A DNA stretch of 6,066 nt from Nitrospirota bacterium (lineage in GTDB: Bacteria > NPL-UPA2 > JAGMAN01): assembly GCA_030605915.1 (NCBI GenBank), contig JAUWHM010000036.1, positions 1-6,066 on the forward strand, in the 5' to 3' direction. Below the pieces are notes generated by a model that had not been told where the DNA came from, made no database searches, and saw nothing but the letters and a program-made list of their open reading frames with translations. Numbering within the stretch: position 1 is the first letter of the stretch; each line of letters opens with the position of its first letter. The position numbers were made by a program, and so were the translations under genes. Below, piece by piece: positions 1 through 4,875 of the stretch.

Positions 1-178
1 GATGTTCCCGATAGCGAACTGGACAGAGTACAGGGCGGTTAGATATTGGAATTTTGATGCTATAAGTTAAATCTATGGTTAATAAACCGGAATTTGAAAA
101 AGACTGTTTGGTTGGCGGGTAAACGAGATGATTGAAATTGAGGTAAGACTTTATGCTAATTTCCCCACATCATCCTGA

Positions 179-208
179 GTTATACCCCATTGTAGATGCA
201 CCTGTCAA
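179..208 (-). promoter_or_regulatory. Possible leftward sigma70-type promoter for the next unit
   Basis: A perfect -35 TTGACA (203-208), 18 bp of spacer and a -10 TATAAC (179-184, five of six) read leftward, with the -35 starting just 2 nt after the T-tract of the terminator. The predicted start is near 172. No minus-strand open frame with a start codon and ribosome-binding site follows within the window, so any gene it serves begins beyond position 1 behind a leader of at least 170 nt, or the transcript is non-coding. Confidence 0.45.
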
Positions 209-210
209 AT

Positions 211-239
211 AAAAAAATCCCAGAGAAAAAGGTTTGGGA
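211..239 (-). terminator. Possible intrinsic terminator of the HD-GYP unit
   Basis: The minus strand has TCCCA, a 12-nt loop, TGGGA (plus-strand arms 235-239 and 218-222), followed at once by seven T (211-217). The 5-bp stem, with one possible outer G.U, is short but the T-tract is good. It lies about 145 nt past the stop of the winged-helix gene and no better terminator occurs closer. The plus strand has no T-run after the stem, so it would work only leftward. Confidence 0.5.
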
Positions 240-384
240 CCTACTTGCTCCGGCGTGAGGCAAGGGGTTCATGAACAGCCCGCGGGGGAAACTGATTCTT
301 ATTTCATCTTTAGCGATGGATAAATGGGAGATTCAGGTCGGGGGGACAAAGTTTGCTTTACTGTTTTCTTACTACAGATAGCCT

Positions 385-732
385 TTACAGCCTTCCCTTG
401 GAGGCGAGCTTGCTATAGACTATTGACCTTCCTTCCCGGGAGGTGACCAGCCGGACGAACCGATCGATAACGGGACGAAGGTTATCCCCAGCGGCATAGA
501 TGTATATGGGAGCTCCAGCCGTAGCCATGTTGCGAACCAGGGCCATGGCTTCAAACTCATGTAGAGCCCTGGCCACCTCCTTGACATCTTTACCTAAGCG
601 AGAAGCAACCTGCTTGGCACTCTCTGGGCCCACCGCCTTATTATGAAAATAGACGATTAGGTCCATATCGAGTAGAGAGTGGACTCTGTGTTCGATAAAG
701 TGGTCTACTTCCTCGTCTAACTTCTCAGGCAT
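385..732 (-). CDS. Small winged-helix-like protein, putative transcriptional regulator
   Basis: A 115-residue soluble protein that I do not recognise as a named family. Its pattern resembles a winged helix-turn-helix: a helix LLDMDLIVYFH (20-30), then SAKQVASRLG (38-47) as the first HTH helix, KDVKEVARALHEFEAMALV (48-66) as recognition helix and start of the following strand, and a hydrophobic beta stretch IYIYAA (76-81) as the wing, followed by a C-terminal helix (about 84-98) and a basic tail. The motif of a short helix, LG-K-V-EV--AL, and -ALV resembles MarR/ArsR-like dissociated HTH domains. It starts 4 bp after the HD-GYP stop, with GGAAGAG inside the end of that gene, so the two are probably co-translated. 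It may be a DNA-binding or protein-protein output partner of the HD-GYP regulator. It has no transmembrane segment, signal peptide or cysteine cluster. Confidence 0.75.
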   Translation of the reverse strand: MPEKLDEEVDHFIEHRVHSLLDMDLIVYFHNKAVGPESAKQVASRLGKDVKEVARALHEFEAMALVRNMATAGAPIYIYAAGDNLRPVIDRFVRLVTSREGRSIVYSKLASKGRL

Positions 733-736
733 GCCC

Positions 737-1726
737 TCAGACTCTTCCTTGCCAGGTGTTAATAAAGACCTCTTCTATTTCGGGATCGAATTGGGTGCCA
801 GCATTTAGCCTTATCTCTTCCAGTGCCTTCTCTGACTGGAAGGCTCTGCGATAGGGTCGGTCAGCAGTCATAGCTTCGAAAGCATCAGACACAGCTATGA
901 TTCTTGATCCTAAAGGGATTGCCTTCCCACTTAACCCATCCGGGTAGCCGCTCCCGTCGTAGCGCTCATGATGATGCCTAACAACTGGAACAATATCGTG
1001 CAGGAAGCCCGATGAGTTCAATATATTTGCCCCCCGCACTGGATGCTTCTTCACCACTTCCCATTCGTCCTCGGTCAATTTTCCTGGCTTTCCTAAAATG
1101 GAATCAGGGATAGCGATCTTCCCAATGTCATGAAGCCGACCAGCTTGCTCCAGCTTCTCTGTCTCCCCCTCGGATAGGTCCAGGCCCTTGGCAACCTCCA
1201 GGCTATATTTGGTTACCTGCTCCGAGTGGCGCAGAGTATGAAAATTACGAGCATCTATTGTGGCCGCCAGAGCAGTCAGGCTTCCCAGATAAAGCTCCTC
1301 TAATTTCTGTGTCTTCTCCTTTAAACTTTCCAGTAACTTCTCGTTTTCCCCGGACAACCTCTGTTTCTCCAATCCCCTCTCGATAGTGGTAACCAGGGCC
1401 GAAGGTTCGAAAGGTTTAGTTATGTAATCGTAGGCACCCTGCCTTATTGCCTCTATTGCTGTCTCCAGCGAGGCAAAACCAGTTAGGAAGATCACCAGAA
1501 GTTTCGGACTGATGCGGCTCATCTCCCGCATCAGCTCCAGTCCCCCCATGCCCGGCAGCATCAGGTCTATGAGGGCCAGATTGAATTCATCTTTCTTTGC
1601 CTGCTCTATTGCCTGTGGGCCATCCCCTACTGTCCTTACCCAGTAGTTCTGCTCCTCTAACACGTCACGAAGCCGATCTCGCATCTCCGCTTCGTCATCC
1701 ACTATTATAATCTTCTCTCCAGACAT
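737..1726 (-). CDS. Response regulator with HD-GYP domain, probable cyclic-di-GMP phosphodiesterase
   Basis: A 329-residue RpfG-like regulator from the ATG at 1726. The receiver (about 4-118) has D10/D11, phosphoacceptor D54, T82 and K104 in TKPFEP. A coiled-coil linker (about 118-147) joins it to the HD-GYP domain (about 148-320). Catalytic and metal-binding features are intact: H163 and H167, the HDIGK motif with H199 and D200, H228, the histidine run H251-H253 followed by ERYDGSGYP with GYP at 260-262, and D281. The family hydrolyses cyclic-di-GMP to pGpG and GMP, so phosphorylation is expected to alter cyclic-di-GMP levels and hence surface attachment or pilus activity. This fits the PilB-type ATPase about 3 kb upstream, as many PilB proteins bind cyclic-di-GMP. 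The gene begins its own unit and ends with TGA 4 bp before the winged-helix gene. The likely phosphodonor is one of the two nearby kinases. Confidence 0.94.
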   Translation of the reverse strand: MSGEKIIIVDDEAEMRDRLRDVLEEQNYWVRTVGDGPQAIEQAKKDEFNLALIDLMLPGMGGLELMREMSRISPKLLVIFLTGFASLETAIEAIRQGAYDYITKPFEPSALVTTIERGLEKQRLSGENEKLLESLKEKTQKLEELYLGSLTALAATIDARNFHTLRHSEQVTKYSLEVAKGLDLSEGETEKLEQAGRLHDIGKIAIPDSILGKPGKLTEDEWEVVKKHPVRGANILNSSGFLHDIVPVVRHHHERYDGSGYPDGLSGKAIPLGSRIIAVSDAFEAMTADRPYRRAFQSEKALEEIRLNAGTQFDPEIEEVFINTWQGRV

Positions 1727-1736
1727 TCTCACCTCC
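1724..1736 (-). promoter_or_regulatory. Ribosome-binding site fixing the ATG start of the HD-GYP gene
   Basis: The minus strand reads GGAGGTGAGA then ATG at 1726-1724. An in-frame TTG four codons upstream (1738) extends the open frame, but its last base and the following codon are part of this Shine-Dalgarno. The TTG would also precede the predicted transcription start, so the ATG is the real start. Confidence 0.85.
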
Positions 1737-1742
1737 AAGCTA

Positions 1743-1771
1743 TTTTTACCACATTACCGTACATTTGTCAA
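1743..1771 (-). promoter_or_regulatory. Sigma70-type promoter of the HD-GYP unit
   Basis: A perfect -35 TTGACA (1766-1771), 17 bp of spacer and a weaker -10 TAAAAA (1743-1748, four of six) lie just beyond the terminator. The predicted start is near 1736, giving a leader of about 10 nt that begins on the GGAGGTG ribosome-binding site. An 11-bp near-direct repeat lies immediately upstream of the -35 (1774-1784 and 1793-1803, one mismatch, 19-bp period), the more distant copy overlapping the terminator stem. Confidence 0.6.
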
Positions 1772-1788
1772 GTAAACTTCCGTGTTTG

Positions 1789-1822
1789 AAAAAAAGTTCC
1801 GTGCTGTCCCTGAGCGGAACTT
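1789..1822 (-). terminator. Intrinsic terminator after the receiver-kinase gene
   Basis: On the minus strand a perfect 8-bp stem AAGTTCCG/CGGAACTT (plus-strand arms 1815-1822 and 1794-1801) encloses a 13-nt loop and runs directly into a tract of seven T (1789-1795, two of them inside the stem). Two outer G.U pairs may lengthen the stem. It starts 3 nt after the TGA, so it separates unit 2 from the HD-GYP unit. Confidence 0.82.
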
Positions 1823-1825
1823 CCA

Positions 1826-2992
1826 TCAGCCTTCCATCGATTCCACTTCCTCCTGGGAAGCGGCCGGTAAGTTTATTAAGAAGGTGGTTCCCTTACTTAC
1901 CTTACTCCTCACCTCTATCCATCCCCGATAACCCTCAATGATCTTATAACTGATAGGTAAACCCAGCCCAACGTTCTCGCCGCCTTTCTTTGTGGTAAGA
2001 AACCTCTGAGGTATACTCTTTAGTATCTCTTCTGGAATTCCACAACCGGTATCGGTAAACTCAATCTGAACATATCTTTGACCATCCTTCTCATTAAGGC
2101 CAGTCACTATCCTCAATTCCCCCCCTTCCGGCATGGCCTCCTGGACATTAAATATCATATTTATGAAGACCTGCTTCACTTCATCCGGATTGACCATTAT
2201 TTCTGGTAAATTATCTGCGTAGTTTCTTATCGTCTTTATGTTCTGGAGAGACATTTGATGTTCGCTCAAAGAGACAATCTCCTCCACTACCTCATTTACC
2301 TGAGTGGGCCGGGGAGCCAGAGCCGGTTGACGGGAGAGGTTAACCAGGCCAACCATGATCTCGTTTGAGCGCCTTACTTCCCTCTCAATGGATTCTAAGT
2401 GCTTCATCGCTTTGGGCTTTCCCTTATCCAATTTATCCCTTAGATAATGGGTGGAGACGCTGATGATGCCCAAGAGATTCTTCACCTCATGGGATATCCC
2501 CGCTCCCAATCGCCCAATGGTAGCCAGGCGCCTTGACTGAATCAATTGTTCCTCACTCTTCTTTATCTTCTCCTTAGTTCGCTCAAGTTCTTTCAATAAT
2601 CGTCTCTTCTCCTGGCAAATCTTCCTCCACTGAATAGCTTTCTCAATCAGCCTATCCATCTCCTCCATGGTGAACGGCTTGGCAATGTAGTCAAAAGCAC
2701 CTCTCCTCACCGCTTCCGTTCCCTCCCCAGCCGCTCCGTAAGCGGTCATGGCAACTATCATTGTATCTGGGTCAATCTGTCTAATATTTTCTATCAGCTC
2801 CAGACCACCTAAACCGGGCATGCGTAGATCGGCAATGATCAGGTCGAACGGAATCCTCTTAGCCCTATCCAGAGCCTGATATCCGTTCTCGGCCGTGCTC
2901 ACTCCGTATCCCCGCTCTTCCAAGACATCAGCTAAGCCCTCTCGCATAGCTGGCTCATCATCAACTATCAAGATATTGATCTTATCTTCCAT
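1826..2992 (-). CDS. Soluble receiver-histidine kinase (REC then NtrB-like kinase)
   Basis: A 388-residue cytoplasmic protein with no membrane segments. An N-terminal receiver (about 4-120) has D11/D12, phosphoacceptor D55, T83 and K105. A charged coiled coil (about 122-158) leads to a HisKA domain with H168 in SHEVKNLLG, then an NtrB-like ATPase domain: N box with N278 and N282 ahead of EAMPEGG, G1 box DTGCGIP (314-320), the FLTTKKGG segment (331-338) and G2 box GLGL (342-345). The usual proline after HEVKN is leucine here. In this domain order, phosphorylation of the receiver typically controls the attached kinase, making it an intermediate in a phosphorelay: an upstream kinase, perhaps the membrane kinase of unit 1, feeds D55, and H168 feeds another receiver such as that of the HD-GYP protein. 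The pairing is inference. It has its own promoter and ends at an intrinsic terminator. An AGGAG lies 11 nt upstream of the ATG. Confidence 0.93.
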   Translation of the reverse strand: MEDKINILIVDDEPAMREGLADVLEERGYGVSTAENGYQALDRAKRIPFDLIIADLRMPGLGGLELIENIRQIDPDTMIVAMTAYGAAGEGTEAVRRGAFDYIAKPFTMEEMDRLIEKAIQWRKICQEKRRLLKELERTKEKIKKSEEQLIQSRRLATIGRLGAGISHEVKNLLGIISVSTHYLRDKLDKGKPKAMKHLESIEREVRRSNEIMVGLVNLSRQPALAPRPTQVNEVVEEIVSLSEHQMSLQNIKTIRNYADNLPEIMVNPDEVKQVFINMIFNVQEAMPEGGELRIVTGLNEKDGQRYVQIEFTDTGCGIPEEILKSIPQRFLTTKKGGENVGLGLPISYKIIEGYRGWIEVRSKVSKGTTFLINLPAASQEEVESMEG

Positions 2993-3009
2993 AGCTTCAC
3001 TTACTCCTA

Positions 3010-3038
3010 ATTTTATCAGGCCAGCCCTTTTCTGTCAA
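3010..3038 (-). promoter_or_regulatory. Sigma70-type promoter of the receiver-kinase gene
   Basis: A perfect -35 TTGACA (3033-3038) and a -10 TAAAAT (3010-3015, five of six matches) are separated by exactly 17 bp. The expected transcription start is near 3002-3004, giving a leader of only about 10-12 nt before the ATG at 2992. The gene's only good Shine-Dalgarno, AGGAG at 3004-3008, would then lie at or just upstream of the mRNA 5' end. Upstream of the -35, CGATAG occurs twice on the minus strand with a 21-bp period (3073-3078 and 3052-3057), a weak candidate for regulator binding. Confidence 0.75.
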
Positions 3039-3076
3039 CAAGAAAGCTCGGCTATCGCCTCGCAACTTCTTACTAT

Positions 3077-3124
3077 CGTATGGGAAATTATACACCCTTA
3101 CGGGCACAAGTAATTTCCTATACG
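3077..3124 (-). other. 48-nt structured RNA hairpin with GNRA tetraloop between units 1 and 2
   Basis: Read on the minus strand, this element folds into a long stem. The outer pairing is CGTAT/ATACG, followed by one A.C mismatch and a perfect 8-bp GGAAATTA/TAATTTCC. After a 2-nt CT bulge comes an inner stem TGTGCCC/GGGTGTA closed by a GTAA (GNRA) tetraloop. That gives 20 pairs over 48 nt. Three consecutive inner pairs are G.U wobbles in minus-strand RNA but would be A.C mismatches in plus-strand RNA, and the tetraloop is GNRA only on the minus strand, so the fold is specific to the strand that is transcribed. No U-run follows, so it is not a classical intrinsic terminator. It lies 36 nt after the Fis-type gene and 38 nt before the next promoter's -35 box. 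Possible roles are 3'-end protection of the unit 1 mRNA, a protein-binding element, a factor-assisted termination site, or a DNA palindrome used as an operator. Confidence 0.7.
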
Positions 3125-3160
3125 GCCAGAAAGACTTTTTCTCTCGGCTTCAGTGGTCTT

Positions 3161-3370
3161 CTATGAAACATAGACATGCTGAACCCTACCCTTTCTGTTC
3201 TCTATTCTAAACTTCCTCATCCTGTAGCGAAGCGAATTGCGGGGAAGTCTGAGCAGATTAGCTGCTTTCGCCTCCACCCAGTTCACTTTCTTCAAAGCTT
3301 CCAGGAGCTCCTGTCTCTCTGCCTCCACCAATACTTCCCTGATAATTGCCATTCCTTCTTGTGTCTCCAT
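3161..3370 (-). CDS. Stand-alone Fis-type helix-turn-helix DNA-binding protein
   Basis: A 69-residue protein consisting almost entirely of a Fis-family HTH (HTH_8 type), the module normally found at the C-terminus of NtrC-family regulators. Residues about 18-56 show the family pattern: a helix (RQELLEALKKVNW), then AKAANLLRLP as the first HTH helix, then RNSLRYRMRKFRI as the recognition helix. The basic tail (57-65) could add DNA contacts. There is no AAA+ sigma54-activating domain. The ATG is preceded by AGGGGAG inside the last codons of the receiver gene, so separate initiation is well supported. Its place as the last gene of the operon, directly behind a receiver without an output domain, suggests it is the operon's DNA-binding output. 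It could alternatively be a nucleoid-type architectural protein. Targets cannot be read from the sequence. Confidence 0.85.
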   Translation of the reverse strand: METQEGMAIIREVLVEAERQELLEALKKVNWVEAKAANLLRLPRNSLRYRMRKFRIENRKGRVQHVYVS

Positions 3371-3373
3371 CGC

Positions 3374-3748
3374 TCACTCTCCCCTAATAAGCTCATTTAC
3401 TCTTTTCACTAATGCGGCCGGCTCAAAGGGCTTAGTCAGGTAGCCCAAGGCGCCAACGTGCCCGGCCAGAATCATCTCGTCGGCTTCTTTGATGGCAGTC
3501 AACATGAGTAGCGGTATGCTACTTGTCTCCTGCTTCCCTTTGAGCTTGAGGGCAGTAGCGATTCCATCTAAGCCAGGCATCATGATATCCAGTATGATCA
3601 GGTCTGGTTTCTGCTTGGCTACTCTCTCCAGCCCTTCCTCCCCGTCAAGGGCGACCGTCGCTACATACCCACTTTTTTCCAGTTTGTACTTCACCAGGCA
3701 TGCCGTGTTACGGTCATCATCAACCACCAGTATCTTCTTCTTAGCCAT
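3374..3748 (-). CDS. Single-domain response regulator (receiver only)
   Basis: CheY-like receiver of 124 residues with no output domain. The acidic pair D10/D11, phosphoacceptor D54 (in LIILDIMMPG), T84 and K106 (in TKPFEP) are all present, so it should be phosphorylated normally. It starts at an ATG 2 bp after the kinase stop, with a strong AAGGGGAG Shine-Dalgarno inside the end of the kinase gene, indicating translational coupling and a cognate kinase-receiver pair. Lacking a DNA-binding or enzymatic domain, it must act by protein-protein contact: with the Fis-type protein encoded next, with the pilus ATPase machinery, or as a phosphorelay shuttle to the receiver-kinase. It ends with TGA, one codon before the ATG of the next gene and in the same frame. 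Confidence 0.93.
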   Translation of the reverse strand: MAKKKILVVDDDRNTACLVKYKLEKSGYVATVALDGEEGLERVAKQKPDLIILDIMMPGLDGIATALKLKGKQETSSIPLLMLTAIKEADEMILAGHVGALGYLTKPFEPAALVKRVNELIRGE

Positions 3749-3750
3749 CT

Positions 3751-4863
3751 TTAATCACTCCCCTTTCTCAAACTGAAGGTAAAGATACTCCCTTTTCCCG
3801 GTTCGCTCTTCACTCCGATCGTTCCTCCATGTCTCTCCACAATAGACTTAGCGATAGAGAGTCCGAGCCCGGAGCCAACCGTTCCACCGTTGAAGAAGTT
3901 TTCCACGCGATAAAATTGATCGAATATCCTGGGCTGCTCTTCACGGGGAATACCGATACCTGTATCTATCACACTAACTTTCACCTTGTTATCCCCATTC
4001 TTGGCCTGGACGGTTATCCTGCCACCCGAAGGAGTGAATTTAATGGCATTGGCCAAAAGGTTCCCCACCACTGCCTCAATGCGGTTAGGGTCAGCATAGA
4101 CGGGGGGCAGCTCATCCGAGAAATCATTCCTCAACCTAATCTCCTTCTCCCCTATCTCTCTCCCAAAGTTCTGTTCGACCTTCAGAACGATATCTTCTAT
4201 CCTCACATTTCCCATCTCCATCCTCACCTTCCCCGATTCTAAGCGGGAAAGGTCAAGAAGATTGTCGACCAAGCGGCTCATCCGGTCAGCACTGTCAGCC
4301 ACGATGGTGAGAAATTGCTTCTGGGTATCGTTTATCCTGCCCGTGTCCCCGTCCAGGATCACCTTTGCATATCCGTTTATTGAAGTGAGGGGAGACCTTA
4401 ACTCGTGAGAGATGGTGGCAATCAGATTGGACTTCTCTCGATTCAATTCGGTCAATTTAGCGTGGGAATCTTTTATCTCCTTATAAGCCCGGACTAAAGT
4501 GACTGACTTCTCCTGAAGTTCCATCATATCCTCGGACAATCGCCTGCGGATCTGGTGCAGAGAATTGGCCAGTTGAGTGGTCTCATCATCACCCTCAGCC
4601 TTGACCTGAACCGTTAAGTCGCCCTCAGCAATTGCCTTAGCTCCAGTTGCAATCCGCAGGAATGATTTGAGCCGACCTCGAATCAGGGACAATCCCAATA
4701 GGGAAATGGTGATGGTAATCACCATCAGTAAAGCTAAACTACTCAGGTGAAGGTAGGAGGTAGCCAAGTAAGCGCAGACTAAGCACGGTATAATCATCAT
4801 GAGAGCAAAGGCAACCTTGAGATGCCGATGCAGTCCATAACCGGTTAAGGATAGTCTTTTCAC
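3751..4863 (-). CDS. Membrane sensor histidine kinase (2 TM, HAMP, HisKA, HATPase)
   Basis: Inner-membrane sensor kinase of 370 residues that autophosphorylates a histidine and passes the phosphate to a receiver, most likely the protein encoded 2 bp downstream. Two hydrophobic segments (about 16-36 and 40-60) are separated by only a few residues, so there is practically no extracytoplasmic sensor domain. A HAMP domain (about 62-112, with IAEGDLTVQV) and a coiled-coil linker (113-147) follow. The HisKA H-box is SHELRSPL with H153. The ATPase domain has the N box NLLANAIKFTP (268-278), G1 box DTGIGI (300-305), F box IFDQFYRV (313-320) and G2 box GSGLGLSI (330-337), so it appears fully active. 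The start is GTG, supported by an AGAGGAG Shine-Dalgarno 5-6 nt upstream, right after the ATPase stop. The signal is unknown; with no periplasmic domain it may sense the membrane, the HAMP region or partner proteins. Confidence 0.95.
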   Translation of the reverse strand: MKRLSLTGYGLHRHLKVAFALMMIIPCLVCAYLATSYLHLSSLALLMVITITISLLGLSLIRGRLKSFLRIATGAKAIAEGDLTVQVKAEGDDETTQLANSLHQIRRRLSEDMMELQEKSVTLVRAYKEIKDSHAKLTELNREKSNLIATISHELRSPLTSINGYAKVILDGDTGRINDTQKQFLTIVADSADRMSRLVDNLLDLSRLESGKVRMEMGNVRIEDIVLKVEQNFGREIGEKEIRLRNDFSDELPPVYADPNRIEAVVGNLLANAIKFTPSGGRITVQAKNGDNKVKVSVIDTGIGIPREEQPRIFDQFYRVENFFNGGTVGSGLGLSIAKSIVERHGGTIGVKSEPGKGSIFTFSLRKGSD

Positions 4864-4875
4864 TTTCTCTCCTCT

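Larger units (their letters stand above)
1..384. other. Non-coding left flank without a convincing gene
   Basis: Apart from the possible terminator and promoter described separately, this stretch holds only short open frames interrupted by stops on both strands. Plus-strand frame 1 is open from the edge to TAG at 40-42 (13 codons) and could be the tail of a gene, but frame 2 is also open (2-70) and minus-strand frames are open at the edge, so nothing can be decided. Small palindromes are present: GTTCATGAAC at 268-277, CCCGCGGG around 279-286, and a CTTGC/GCAAG stem at 244-264. I recognise no tRNA, riboswitch or insertion-sequence end. Confidence 0.6.

Noticed and set aside
1..70. Tail of a plus-strand gene ending at 42 (frame 1), or a short ORF at 2-70 (frame 2)
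   Set aside because: Both frames, and minus-strand frames, are open over a length too short to tell coding from chance.
157..164. Third copy of TAATTTCC, matching the hairpin arms at 3083-3118
   Set aside because: A single AT-rich 8-mer without a partner arm; expected by chance often enough to ignore.
1727..1738. TTG start extending the HD-GYP protein by four residues
   Set aside because: The TTG overlaps the Shine-Dalgarno for the ATG at 1726 and lies before the predicted transcription start.
3087..3092. TATAAT on the minus strand as a second promoter before the receiver-kinase gene
   Set aside because: No acceptable -35 lies 15-19 bp upstream, and the bases form part of the hairpin stem.
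2895..3113. 72-codon plus-strand open frame crossing the receiver-kinase start and its promoter
   Set aside because: It is antisense to the receiver N-terminus and then covers the promoter region; no domain or ribosome-binding site.
3126..3160. AAGAC/GTCTT stem after the Fis-type stop as a terminator
   Set aside because: Only 5 bp with a loop of about 20 nt and no real T-tract after it.
3176..3776. Plus-strand open frames of 68-95 codons opposite the receiver and Fis-type genes
   Set aside because: They are rich in Ser, Leu and Cys as expected for antisense of conserved genes, overlap each other, and show no recognisable domain.
3829..4242. 137-codon plus-strand open frame
   Set aside because: It lies wholly antisense to the kinase ATPase domain, whose motifs are intact; the composition is that of a complement shadow with no ribosome-binding site or family resemblance.
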